Shown: positions 40,992-50,074, counted from the first letter of the stretch. The stretch is 64,000 nt of DNA from Nocardia carnea (GCF_029868855.1 NZ_JARWOV010000186.1:1-64000); one strand, 5' to 3'. Numbers and translations: made by a program. The notes: a model not told the origin generated them from the sequence alone.

Positions 40992-42980
40992 ATGGCGACA
41001 AGCGCTTTCCGTGACCGTCGCGAGGCCGGCCGGACGCTCGCGACGCTACTGGACCGGTTCCACGAGCCGGATACCGTCGTTCTGGCCCTGCCCCGGGGTG
41101 GTGTGCCGGTGGCCTACGAGGTCGCGCAGGCGCTGGACGCGCCGCTGGATGTGCTGGTCGTCCGCAAACTCGGTTCCCCCGGTAACCCGGAGCTGGCGCT
41201 GGGCGCGATCGCCAGCGGCGGCGTTCTGGTCACCAACGGCGATGTCCTGGCCGCGGAACAGGTGGGCCCGGATGTCCTGGAACGGATAGCCCGTGCGGAG
41301 GGCCGGGAGCTGCGCCGCCGGGAACAGGCCTACCGGGGCGAGCGGCCGCTGCTCGATGTCACCGGCCGGACGGTGATCCTGGTGGACGACGGCCTGGCGA
41401 CCGGCGCGACGATGGACGCTGCGGTCCGCACGGTGTACCGGATGCATCCGGCCCGTGTGGTCGTCGCGGTTCCCGTCGCACTCGAGGCCACCTGTGCCGG
41501 ACTGCGCGGACGCGTGGACGATATGGTCTGCGCGCACATCCCCGCCGGTTTCTCGGGGGTGGGCGCGGAGTACCAGGACTTCACCCAGACCTCCGACGCG
41601 GAGGTCCGCGACCTGCTCGACCGGGCCGCGCGCCTTCCGGCGGGCGACCAGGGCGCCGCCGCCACCGGCCCGGAGATGGCCGTCCGGACCGCCGCGACGC
41701 CGTTGCCCGACGGCGTCCCGTCCGACGAGGTCCTGCTGGACCTGGTGGGTGATGCCCGGTTCATGCTGATCGGCGAGGCCACCCACGGCACCTCGGAGTT
41801 CTACGCCGCCCGGGCCCGGATGACGCGCACCCTCATCGAACGGGCCGGGTTCGACGCGGTGGCCGTGGAGGCCGACTGGCCCGACGCCCACCGCGCGAAC
41901 CGCTATATCCGCGGCACCGGTGACGACGGCGACGCCGAGCAGGCACTGCGCGGGTTCCAGCGCTTCCCGATGTGGATGTGGCGCAATACGGTGGTCCGGG
42001 ATTTCGTCGAATGGCTCCGCGCGTACAACCAGCGCGATCCGGCGCGCACTGTCGACTTCTACGGGCTCGACCTCTACAGCATGCGCCGCTCGGCCGCGGA
42101 GGTGATCGCCTACCTCGACCGCGTCGACCCCGCCGCGGCGCGGCGGGCCCGCGACCGGTACGCCTGCTTCGACCAGCACACCGATGAACAGCACTATGGC
42201 TATGCCGCCGCATTCGGCGCCGGCGACGACTGTGCGGATGCGGTTGTCGCACAGCTGGCGGAGCTGCAGCGGATGAGCGCCCGGGAACTGCGCACCGACG
42301 GGCAGGCCGATCCCGACGAACGGTTCTACGCCGAACAGAACGCCCGTCTGGTCGCCGCGGCCGAACAGTACTACCGGGCGATGTTCGGTTCGCGGGTGTC
42401 GTCGTGGAATCTGCGCGACGAACATATGTTCGCCACCCTGACGGCATTGCGCGGGCATCTGCGCCGGCGCACCGGTTCCGACGCTAAAATCGTTGTGTGG
42501 GCGCATAATTCGCATCTCGGCGACGCGCGGGCCACAGAACTGGGTTCCGCGGGTGAATTGAACCTCGGGCAGCTGGTCCGGCAGAATTGCCCCGGCGAAT
42601 CCCGCATCCTGGGCTTCACCACCCACACCGGCACCGTGCTGGCCGCCGACGAATGGGACGGCCCGCCCCGGGTGAAACGGGTCCGGCCGTCGCTGCCGGG
42701 CAGTGTGGAGAATCTGCTGCATCGCGCCGGGATCGAACGGTTCCTGCTGCGCTTCGACCGCGAGCCGATCCCCGCGCTCGACGCTCCCCAGCTGGAACGC
42801 GCCATCGGAGTGATCTACCGCCCGGACAACGAAAGGCGCAGCCATTACTTCCACGCCCGGCCGGCGGACCGGTTCGACGCACTGCTGCATATCGACGAAA
42901 CCACCGCCCTGACACCGCTGGACCTCGTCGCGCACCGCGGGCCGGACGAGCCCGGGGACACCTATCCCCACGCCGTCTGA
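40992..42980 (+). CDS. Fusion: phosphoribosyltransferase + erythromycin esterase-like domain
   Basis: 662 aa. Residues 1-220 are a type I phosphoribosyltransferase with the PRPP loop V-I-L-V-D-D-G-L-A-T-G-A-T (about 128-140). Residues 240-655 are an EreA/ChaN-like erythromycin esterase domain (LIGEATHGTSEFY with Glu/His, EADWPDAHRANRYIRG, WAHNSHLGDAR). The same architecture is known from M. tuberculosis Rv2030c, a dormancy-regulon gene. Enzymatic function of these fusions is not established, and macrolide esterase activity should not be assumed. ATG 40992 lies just behind a stress-type promoter. Confidence 0.9.
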   Translation: MATSAFRDRREAGRTLATLLDRFHEPDTVVLALPRGGVPVAYEVAQALDAPLDVLVVRKLGSPGNPELALGAIASGGVLVTNGDVLAAEQVGPDVLERIARAEGRELRRREQAYRGERPLLDVTGRTVILVDDGLATGATMDAAVRTVYRMHPARVVVAVPVALEATCAGLRGRVDDMVCAHIPAGFSGVGAEYQDFTQTSDAEVRDLLDRAARLPAGDQGAAATGPEMAVRTAATPLPDGVPSDEVLLDLVGDARFMLIGEATHGTSEFYAARARMTRTLIERAGFDAVAVEADWPDAHRANRYIRGTGDDGDAEQALRGFQRFPMWMWRNTVVRDFVEWLRAYNQRDPARTVDFYGLDLYSMRRSAAEVIAYLDRVDPAAARRARDRYACFDQHTDEQHYGYAAAFGAGDDCADAVVAQLAELQRMSARELRTDGQADPDERFYAEQNARLVAAAEQYYRAMFGSRVSSWNLRDEHMFATLTALRGHLRRRTGSDAKIVVWAHNSHLGDARATELGSAGELNLGQLVRQNCPGESRILGFTTHTGTVLAADEWDGPPRVKRVRPSLPGSVENLLHRAGIERFLLRFDREPIPALDAPQLERAIGVIYRPDNERRSHYFHARPADRFDALLHIDETTALTPLDLVAHRGPDEPGDTYPHAV

Positions 42981-42994
42981 CCCCCGGGCTCCCA

Positions 42995-45040
42995 CTACAC
43001 CAGGTCGCGAGGTATCCGGCGATGCCAGTTCTGTGAGTACACCCGCTTCTGGGCGGTGCGAGGATCGGCGGCCGGATCGTCCAATTCGTAGGCGTCGAGT
43101 TCGGCGTCGATAATGAACTCGGCCGCGGTACAGCGCAGCGTGGTGTGCGTGGTGACCTCGGTACGCCAGTCCGCCCGTTCGAACCGGCGCACGGTCCGGG
43201 TCTCACCCCACACCGAATCCGGGGCGTTGCCGCGGAAGCTGAACCATTCGGTGGTTGCCCGGCGCACGACGGTACCGGTGTCGTCTAGCCGGATCGTGCC
43301 TTGGTCGTTCTCGATCTCCAGCGTCGAAACTCCCGTGGCCAGATCGCGTTCGACCTTCCAGTGATGCCGGCCGGGTTCCAGATGCGTCGACGGCGCCTCG
43401 GGCGCGGCCTCGGCGGGTTCGAAGGGCCGCAACCGGCGGTCCTCGGCACGCGGCGGCCGGTGCGGCAGCGTCAGCGCGCTCTGCCCCGTGGTGATCGTGA
43501 GCGTGGCCGGTTCCGGCGACGGCCAGGCCAGCGGCCAGTACGACGACGAGATCGACAACCGGATCCGGTGACCGGGTGGGAAGGAATGCGCCAGCCCGTT
43601 CAACGGCACTCGCACGCGGTAGCTGCGGCCCGGTTCCAGTGCCTTCGGCGCCGCGCTGCCGTCCCGGTGGGTGAGGTTCAGCAGCCCGTAGGTCACCCGC
43701 GTGGCCTCACCGTTGGGTGCGACATCGGACAACCGCGCCGCCACCATGGCGTTCGGCCGGTCGGCCGATACCGTCAGCTCCAGGGCGGGCACGCCCAGCA
43801 CTTCGAAAGTTCCGGCCAGGGGTTCGGTTTCGAACACCAGCGAGCCGCCGTCTTCTTCCCGCTGATCGGCGGGCAGGTCCGGAGTGGCCGCGTAGGAGGC
43901 CCATTTCCCGGCGAACATACCGACGCTCAGCGGCGACTGCACATCCATACGGCGGTGTTCGGCATGGTCGGCATCTTCGGTCAGGGCGTACCGGGTGAGC
44001 GTGAAGTGGCGCGGGGTCAGGTTCGGCGACGGCCAGCCGGGTTCGCCGACCCAGCGGCCGGGCCGGTCGGCGTAGGACGGGTGTGGCGAGACACTGTCCT
44101 GCATCCACGCCCGCAGCATCGGCTCGTCCATGACGCCGCTGTCGCGGCCCTTGAGCCAGTGATCCCACCAGCGCACCGTTTCCTGCAGGAACCCGATCGC
44201 CGGCCCCGGCACGCCCAGATGCGGGTACTTGTGCCCCCACGGCCCGATCAATCCCCGCCGCGGCACCTCGAGATGTTCCAGCAACCGGAAGATCGCGTTG
44301 GTGTACCCGTCGGCCCAACCGCCGACGGCCAGCACCGGGCACTGCACGGCTCGATAGTCCTCGTTCACCGACGCCCGTTTCCAGTAGTCGTCGCGATGCT
44401 GGTGTCCCAGCCAACGCTCGATCCACAGTCCGCTGCCGGCGAGGCGTTCGTGCCACTGCTCGCGCCAGCGGTCCCCGACGATCGCGGGGTCCGGCGGCAG
44501 GCTGTTGAACGCGAACATCACCGTCGCCTCGGACAAATTGTCCGACAGCAGGCAGCCGCCCATGTAGTGCATATTGTCGACGTAGAGGTCTTCGGTCGCC
44601 GACGCGCTGATGATCGCCTTCAGCGCGGGCGGACGGCGGGCGGCCACCTGCAGGCTGTTGAATCCGCCCCAGGAGATTCCCATCATTCCGACGTTGCCGT
44701 CGCACCAGGGCTGCGCGGCCAGCCATTCGATCACATCGCAGGCGTCCTCGTGTTCGACCGGCAGGTATTCGTCGGTCAGGACACCGTCGGAATCACCGCT
44801 GCCGCGCAGGTCCACGCGCACACTCGCGTAGCCGTGCCCGGCCAGGTACGGATGGTTCAGAGCGTCCCGGGCACGAGTGAGGTCCCGCTTCCGATAGGGG
44901 ATGTACTCCAATACCGCGGGCACCGATTCGTCGGTATCCGGCCGCCAGATACGGGCCGCGAGACGGGCACCGTCGCGCATCGGGATGAACACATTCTCGA
45001 TTTCACGCACCCCGTAGGGGAAAGTCTCGACGGTCTGCAA
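42995..45040 (-). CDS. CocE/NonD family hydrolase (X-Pro dipeptidyl-peptidase-like)
   Basis: 681 aa. The alpha/beta hydrolase domain (about 15-310) has the nucleophile motif G-I-S-W-G-G (Ser 123), an Asp in VDLRGSGDSDG and a late G-P-W-G-H-K-Y-P-H with the catalytic His. The C-terminal jelly-roll (about 330-550) is the X-Pro peptidase/CocE beta-sandwich (SADRPNAMVAARLSDVAPNG, SFPPGHRIRLSISSSYWP), followed by a further beta-rich extension to 681. Cleaves ester or peptide bonds; no signal peptide. The start is TTG 45040, 2 nt after the ATP-grasp stop and behind AGGAGG. Probably acts on the product or substrate of the ligase. Confidence 0.88.
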   Translation of the reverse strand: MQTVETFPYGVREIENVFIPMRDGARLAARIWRPDTDESVPAVLEYIPYRKRDLTRARDALNHPYLAGHGYASVRVDLRGSGDSDGVLTDEYLPVEHEDACDVIEWLAAQPWCDGNVGMMGISWGGFNSLQVAARRPPALKAIISASATEDLYVDNMHYMGGCLLSDNLSEATVMFAFNSLPPDPAIVGDRWREQWHERLAGSGLWIERWLGHQHRDDYWKRASVNEDYRAVQCPVLAVGGWADGYTNAIFRLLEHLEVPRRGLIGPWGHKYPHLGVPGPAIGFLQETVRWWDHWLKGRDSGVMDEPMLRAWMQDSVSPHPSYADRPGRWVGEPGWPSPNLTPRHFTLTRYALTEDADHAEHRRMDVQSPLSVGMFAGKWASYAATPDLPADQREEDGGSLVFETEPLAGTFEVLGVPALELTVSADRPNAMVAARLSDVAPNGEATRVTYGLLNLTHRDGSAAPKALEPGRSYRVRVPLNGLAHSFPPGHRIRLSISSSYWPLAWPSPEPATLTITTGQSALTLPHRPPRAEDRRLRPFEPAEAAPEAPSTHLEPGRHHWKVERDLATGVSTLEIENDQGTIRLDDTGTVVRRATTEWFSFRGNAPDSVWGETRTVRRFERADWRTEVTTHTTLRCTAAEFIIDAELDAYELDDPAADPRTAQKRVYSQNWHRRIPRDLV

Positions 45041-45042
45041 CC

Positions 45043-46329
45043 TCAGTGGACCTCCTCGAATCCGAACGGCAGCGCTTCGATCGCGTCGTGGTAGCGCTGC
45101 TCGAGCTGGTCGGCGTCGGGCGCGCCGATATAGAGCGTGGCAAGTTTGTAGCGGTAGGCGTCCTGATTCGGCAGTTCGGAGAGCTTCTCCCCGACCTCCA
45201 CATCGATCTTCACCACAGTTCCCGGAAAACGGCTCCGCAATGCGGCGATCTCTTCCTCACTCGGAACTTTGGTGACGATCCCGTCCTGGTAGCGCGGCAC
45301 CAGGCACTGGGCGGCCACCGCGAATTCGCCCTTCCGGTGCGGCATCCGGGGCGGATTACCCAGCGCCACATCGATGGCGACACGATGGTTGGAACTGCCG
45401 TCCACCTTCGCGAACAGATCGCTGTGCGATTGCGAGATACGGGTGTTGACCTCGATCAGCCACAGTTTCCCGGTATCGGCGTCCCACATGAATTCGGAGT
45501 TGAAGCAGCCGTTGTCGAAGCCGGTGTGGCGCAGGTAGCGCTCGGTCACATCGATCATCCGCTGCTGGATATCCGGGGGCACTGTCCGCGCCGGGTAGTC
45601 GAGATGGGTGAAACTGCGTCCCTCGGCATCCTTGCGCATATCGAACACACCGTGCACGTGATACTCGCCGCGGAACATCGAACCCTCGGGCGCGGCCTGG
45701 GTGCCGGTGACGATCTGCTCGGCCAGGCAGGTGCGTCCTCCGGCCATCCGGATATCGCCGGGTATCTCCACCCGAGACAGCGCCTGGTCGAACGGGTCGG
45801 CGATCCGGCCGATCTCCGCCCGGATCTGCTGTACCGCGGACGCGAATACCTCCGCGTCCGGGACCTCGAAACCGAGCTGCGAGGAATGCGATTTGATCGG
45901 CTTCACCCAGAAGGGGAACGGGATGTCGATGCGGTCGAGCGCATTGTCGTCGAACGGGTCGAATGCGCAGAATTCGGGAACGCATTCGGGAACGACTTCA
46001 CGTTGCAATATCCGGCTCCAGTATTTGTGCTCGTTCTTCAGCACACTTTCCAGGGTCGGTGCGGGCAACCCGTTTTCACGCGCGAGGATGGGCACGATCA
46101 CACTGGTCGGGAAATCCCAATGCGCGATAATGGCATCGACCGACCCGCCGAAGGCACGGAGCTCCGCGCGAGCCCGATCGAGCAGTTCATCGAAATCGAG
46201 TTCCTCTGCGGATATCAGCGATTCATAATCGAGCAGTCCGTGCAGTGATATTCCCCCCGGGATATCGACCGTTCCAATTTCTCCGCGCTGGGTCTCGGTG
46301 AGAGCCGGCACAAAAATATTCTTCTTCAC
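45043..46329 (-). CDS. ATP-grasp ligase family protein
   Basis: 428 aa. ATP-grasp folds ligate a carboxylate to an amine via an acyl phosphate. Visible elements: ILARENGLPAPTLESVLKNEHKYWSR (N-domain end), the ATP-binding F-W-V-K-P-I-K-S-H-S-S-Q-L-G lysine loop (about 141-154), FRGEYHVHGVF and the metal-binding W-L-I-E-V-N-T-R-I-S (about 293-302, E-x-N). It resembles carnosine-synthase/BacD-like carboxylate-amine ligases. GTG 46329 is the start. It follows the DUF2795 gene across a strong hairpin and is coupled to the hydrolase. Substrate unknown. Confidence 0.85.
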   Translation of the reverse strand: MKKNIFVPALTETQRGEIGTVDIPGGISLHGLLDYESLISAEELDFDELLDRARAELRAFGGSVDAIIAHWDFPTSVIVPILARENGLPAPTLESVLKNEHKYWSRILQREVVPECVPEFCAFDPFDDNALDRIDIPFPFWVKPIKSHSSQLGFEVPDAEVFASAVQQIRAEIGRIADPFDQALSRVEIPGDIRMAGGRTCLAEQIVTGTQAAPEGSMFRGEYHVHGVFDMRKDAEGRSFTHLDYPARTVPPDIQQRMIDVTERYLRHTGFDNGCFNSEFMWDADTGKLWLIEVNTRISQSHSDLFAKVDGSSNHRVAIDVALGNPPRMPHRKGEFAVAAQCLVPRYQDGIVTKVPSEEEIAALRSRFPGTVVKIDVEVGEKLSELPNQDAYRYKLATLYIGAPDADQLEQRYHDAIEALPFGFEEVH

Positions 46330-46403
46330 TCGCGCCGGATATCCCGGACGGTCCGGGCCAAACGTGCAGGGGCGGGTTCGGGTCGATACATCCGCGACAA
46401 CGA

Positions 46404-46440
46404 CCGGGTGGGGCCCACCTGCCGGTACGGCCCCACCCGG
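46404..46440. terminator. Perfect 11-bp hairpin between DUF2795 gene and ATP-grasp gene
   Basis: CCGGGTGGGGC (46404-46414) and GCCCCACCCGG (46430-46440) pair perfectly around a 15-nt loop. Lying 31 bp after the DUF2795 stop and 75 bp before the ATP-grasp start, it probably acts as an attenuating terminator or mRNA-stabilising stem, giving more small protein than enzyme. Confidence 0.6.
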
Positions 46441-46470
46441 ACAACCGCTGCACTCGCGGCCCGGAAAGAC

Positions 46471-46656
46471 TCAGAATATTGCCTGGCTGACCGCGTTCGG
46501 TCCGTCGAACGTCTTGTCCGGAAGCGCCTCCAGGGCGTGCAACACCTCCGCGTCGGCTCCGTTGTTCTCCGCGGCGGCGACCAAGCCGTCACGATCACAG
46601 GGGTAGTCGATACCGGAGAGATACTTCTGGACTTGGATCGGGCTGAGCTGGCTCAT
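46471..46656 (-). CDS. DUF2795 small protein
   Basis: 61 aa. MSQLSPIQVQKYLSGIDYP...RDGLVAAAENNGADAEVLHALEALPD...AVSQAIF matches the DUF2795 pattern (helical, with G-I-D-Y-P and N-G-A). The molecular role is unknown. AAGGGAG lies 8 nt before ATG 46656. A GTTT-N15-GGGTA promoter is 107-130 bp upstream, and the following genes on the same strand encode an ATP-grasp ligase and a peptidase-like hydrolase. Confidence 0.85.
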   Translation of the reverse strand: MSQLSPIQVQKYLSGIDYPCDRDGLVAAAENNGADAEVLHALEALPDKTFDGPNAVSQAIF

Positions 46657-46762
46657 GGTGAACTCCCTTCTCGAAGGTTCGGGGACGCACAGTGCCACGA
46701 AAGGCCGGCCCGGCCGTTCCCGGTACCGACCGGCGACAGCACGCTGCCGCCGGCGGGCGGCC

Positions 46763-46786
46763 TACCCGGCCACGAACCGGGCAAAC
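46763..46786 (-). promoter_or_regulatory. SigF/SigB-like promoter (GTTT-N15-GGGTA)
   Basis: Minus-strand GTTT (46786-46783), exactly 15 bp, GGGTA (46767-46763), upstream of the DUF2795/ATP-grasp/hydrolase unit. Confidence 0.65.
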
Positions 46787-46905
46787 CCGCACCGAATCGA
46801 GGTACCGAGATCGCCGGCGAACTCCGCCGACCTTCACCCGTAACCGGTTCAGTGGGCTAGGGTGGAAAACGGTCACCGGTTCGCCTTGAGACACGCAGGG
46901 TCGGT

Positions 46906-47493
46906 GTGACCGCGATGCGCGAACGCATCCTGAGCCGAGTCGGGTGCATTATGAATCCCAATACCAGCTCCTCGTCCTCTCCTTCGGCCCACGCCGCGTC
47001 CTCGTATACGCGCACACCCGAGCAGCGACTGCTCTTCCGGGTCCGGCGCCGCGGCGAGATCGTGGTCCTGTCCGTCCGCGGTCAAGCCGACGCGTACACC
47101 CTGGCGCTGTGGCGGCAGCAGGTGGGAAAAGCCGTCGAGACCGCGGCGGCCGAGCGCGGCGCGCTGATCGTCGACACCACCAGGCTCGAGTTCCTGTCGC
47201 TGCGCACCCTCGCCGCGCTGGCCGAGGACGCGCAACACTATCGGCGTGACGGGGTCGAGATATGCCTGGTCACCCCGAACCCGCGGATCGCCCGCCTCGC
47301 CGGCGCCGATCCGCGGATCGCCCACCTAGCGGTCTGCACGACGGTGGTCGGCGCACTGACCTCGCTGCAGCTTCGCCGCCGGACCGAACGCCCGCCGGAC
47401 CGCCCGCGCCCGTACCGGACCCCGCAGATCACCCGCGAAGAACCGGAAACCGAACACGATCGCCTGCTCCGCGAGCTGGCGCGACGGAACTGA
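46906..47493 (+). CDS. STAS-domain anti-sigma factor antagonist-like protein
   Basis: 195 aa from GTG 46906 (ATG 46915 and ATG 46951 are possible starts; none has a strong ribosome-binding site). The STAS domain spans about 35-145: RRRGEIVVLSVRGQADAYTLALWRQQV, LIVDTTRLEFLSLRTLAALAEDA. The segment that normally reads F-x-D-S-T/S-G is F-L-S-L-R-T, so one candidate phospho-acceptor Ser remains but the motif is degenerate. A charged tail follows. STAS proteins release stress sigma factors from anti-sigma kinases, and the many stress promoters nearby make that role attractive. No kinase partner is adjacent. Confidence 0.8.
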   Translation: MTAMRERILSRVGCIMNPNTSSSSSPSAHAASSYTRTPEQRLLFRVRRRGEIVVLSVRGQADAYTLALWRQQVGKAVETAAAERGALIVDTTRLEFLSLRTLAALAEDAQHYRRDGVEICLVTPNPRIARLAGADPRIAHLAVCTTVVGALTSLQLRRRTERPPDRPRPYRTPQITREEPETEHDRLLRELARRN

Positions 47494-47617
47494 TCCGCAC
47501 ACCCGCCGAACCACGGGCCGCTCGGCCGCCCGGACAAGCGAGAGGAGGCGCTGTCTTCTCGGGAAGGTGGAGCGGTCGATGGGGCAGCCCGGCGCCGAGG
47601 CATCACACTGTTCGGTG

Positions 47618-50074
47618 ATGAAACTGCCCGAGCTTCCTGATCTACCGATCCGTGGTGTTCTCGATCGCCTTGTCGAGACGCTGACCGCACACGAGACGGC
47701 TGTCCTGGTCGCGCCCCCGGGAACCGGCAAGACGACCCTCGTCCCCTTGGCGCTGGCCGCGAGCGCCGAGGGGCGAGTACTCGTGGCCGAGCCCCGGCGG
47801 CTGGCGGCGCGGGCCGCAGCGGGGCGGATGGCCGCGCTACTGGGCGAGCAGGTGGGTGAAACGGTCGGCTACTCCGTCCGGGGAGACCGCCGGGCCGGGC
47901 GGCGGACACGGATCGAGGTCGTGACATCCGGGCTGCTGGTTCGGCGGTTACAGGACGATCCCGAGATGGCCGGGGTCGATACCGTCGTGCTGGACGAATG
48001 TCATGAGCGGCATCTCGACGCGGATCTGCTGCTGGCGTTACTGCTGGATGCACGGGCCGGGTTGCGACCGGATCTGCGGGTGCTCGCCACCTCGGCCACC
48101 GTCGCTGCCGACCGTCTGGCGACGCTGCTGGGTGACGACCGTCCGGCGCCGGTCGTGCGGGTCGAGGGCCGCACCCATCCCGTGGACACGACATATCTCC
48201 CGCCGTTGCCGCGGGAGCGCAGAGAAGCACACGTCGCGCGCGCCACCCGGGCCGCGCTCGCCGGGACCGACGGCGACGTGCTGGTCTTTCTCCCCGGCGC
48301 AGCCGAGATCCGGAAGACGACAGCACTGCTGGCCGGCCTCGACGGCGTGGATATCGTTCCGCTGCACGGGCGGCTGCCGGCGGCACGGCAGGACACGGCA
48401 TTGCGGCCCGGCCCTCGGCGTCGCGTGGTGCTGTCCACGGCGGTGGCCGAGTCCAGCCTGACCGTGCCGGGCGTCCGGGCAGTCGTGGATTCGGGGCTCG
48501 CGCGGGTGCCGCGTATCGATCGGGCGCGGGGGCTGTCCGGACTGGCGACGGTCCGGGTTTCGGCGGCGGTGGCCGGCCAGCGCGCCGGACGGGCCGGTCG
48601 CGAGGCCCCCGGCCGCGTGTGGCGCTGCTGGCCGGAATACGAGCACGCCACCCTGCCCGCCTATCCCGAGCCGGAGATCCGTACCGCCGACCTGACCCGG
48701 TTGGCGTTGGAACTGGCGTGCTGGGGCACCGCCGACGGGCACGCCCTCACCTGGTGGGACGCGCCGCCGGCCGGCGGGCTGGCGGCCGGCCGCGAGGTCC
48801 TGCACGTGCTGGGAGCCGTGACCGAATACGGCGAAGTCACCGACCGCGGGCGGCGGATGGCCCGGGTCGGATTACATCCCCGGCTGGCGCGCGCCTTGCT
48901 CGACGGGGCGGCCGTGGCCGGGGCGCGCGCGGCAGCGGAAGTGGTCACCGTCCTCGACGACGACACCCATGTGTCGGGAGTCGATCTGGTAGCCGGTCTG
49001 CGAACGCTGCGGCGCGAGCAACCCCCGCGCTGGCGGCGCGAGGTCGAACGCCTGGCCCGATCGGTCGAGGGACCGGAGGGTGTCGACGACCCCGCCTATG
49101 TCGTCGCGCTGGCCCATCCCGAACGGCTGGCGCGCCGCCGCGGCCCGGGTTCGGCGAGCTACCTCATGGCCGGCGGCACCGCCGTGACACTGCCCGCCGG
49201 CGCCGGGACAGGGGATGCGGAGTGGCTGGCGGTCGGTGTCGCGACGCGTGATCCCGGGCGATCCGAGGGGTATATCCGGCTGGCGGCGGTCGCCGATGAA
49301 CAGCTCGCACGGCGTGCCGCAGCGAACCTGGTCACGACCGCCGACGAAATAGACTGGGTCGACGGCGACGTGGTAGCGCGGCGGATCGAACGCCTGGGGG
49401 CGATCACCCTGTCCGAACGACCACTGCGCGACCCCGATCACCACAAGCTCGCCGCGGCCGTACGGCGCGGCCTGGCCTCCACCGGACTCGGCGTGCTGTT
49501 CTGGAACGCGGAGGCCGTCGCCCTCCGGCAGCGCCTCGGCTTTCTACAGCGCACCCTCGGCTCCCCATGGCCACCGGTCGACGACGAATCGCTGCTCGCC
49601 GCCGCCGACCTCTGGCTCGGTCCCGAACTCACCACCGCCCGCCGCCGCGCCGACCTCGAACGTATCGACGCCGGACAGGCACTCCACCGTCTGCTGCCCT
49701 GGCCGGACGCCGCCAGGATGGAGGAGCTGGCACCGGATCGCCTGGAGGTCCCCTCCGGTAGCCGCCTCCGTCTGGACTACTCGGCCGACCCGCCGGTACT
49801 CGCGGTCAAAGTGCAGGAAGTCTTCGGCTGGACAGAAACTCCACGGCTGGCCCAGGGCCTGGTCCCGATCGTGCTGCACCTGCTCTCCCCCGCCCGGCGC
49901 CCGGTCGCGGTCACCGCGGACCTGGCGTCCTTCTGGCGTACCGGCTGGCCGCAGGTCCGCGCCGATCTCCGCGGCCGCTATCCCAAACACGCCTGGCCCG
50001 AGGACCCCACCACCGTGCCCGCCCACCGGGGTACTGCCCGCAACGCGGCCCACAGCCGGCCCGGATCACCCTGA
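47618..50074 (+). CDS. hrpB: ATP-dependent helicase HrpB (DEAH-box)
   Basis: 818 aa. Superfamily 2 RNA helicase. Walker A A-P-P-G-T-G-K-T-T (about residue 32), motif II D-E-C-H-E-R-H (about 126), S-A-T motif III and the C-terminal QRAGRAGR motif VI. An HA2-type helical region and the HrpB C-terminal domain (about 650-818, ending YPKHAWPEDP) follow. Length is normal for HrpB (about 810-840). ATG 47618 precedes KLPELPDLPIRG; an upstream GTG at 47567 would add 17 unrelated residues. Its cellular substrate is not established. Confidence 0.94.
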   Translation: MKLPELPDLPIRGVLDRLVETLTAHETAVLVAPPGTGKTTLVPLALAASAEGRVLVAEPRRLAARAAAGRMAALLGEQVGETVGYSVRGDRRAGRRTRIEVVTSGLLVRRLQDDPEMAGVDTVVLDECHERHLDADLLLALLLDARAGLRPDLRVLATSATVAADRLATLLGDDRPAPVVRVEGRTHPVDTTYLPPLPRERREAHVARATRAALAGTDGDVLVFLPGAAEIRKTTALLAGLDGVDIVPLHGRLPAARQDTALRPGPRRRVVLSTAVAESSLTVPGVRAVVDSGLARVPRIDRARGLSGLATVRVSAAVAGQRAGRAGREAPGRVWRCWPEYEHATLPAYPEPEIRTADLTRLALELACWGTADGHALTWWDAPPAGGLAAGREVLHVLGAVTEYGEVTDRGRRMARVGLHPRLARALLDGAAVAGARAAAEVVTVLDDDTHVSGVDLVAGLRTLRREQPPRWRREVERLARSVEGPEGVDDPAYVVALAHPERLARRRGPGSASYLMAGGTAVTLPAGAGTGDAEWLAVGVATRDPGRSEGYIRLAAVADEQLARRAAANLVTTADEIDWVDGDVVARRIERLGAITLSERPLRDPDHHKLAAAVRRGLASTGLGVLFWNAEAVALRQRLGFLQRTLGSPWPPVDDESLLAAADLWLGPELTTARRRADLERIDAGQALHRLLPWPDAARMEELAPDRLEVPSGSRLRLDYSADPPVLAVKVQEVFGWTETPRLAQGLVPIVLHLLSPARRPVAVTADLASFWRTGWPQVRADLRGRYPKHAWPEDPTTVPAHRGTARNAAHSRPGSP

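Noticed and set aside
40992-42980. Macrolide resistance gene
   Set aside because: The esterase-like domain belongs to a broad family, and this fusion type has no demonstrated macrolide activity.
46471-46656. DUF2795 protein as a graspetide precursor
   Set aside because: It lacks the Thr/Ser...Glu/Asp core repeats of known graspetides and has a conserved folded DUF2795 pattern. I kept the wider ligase hypothesis but not this specific claim.
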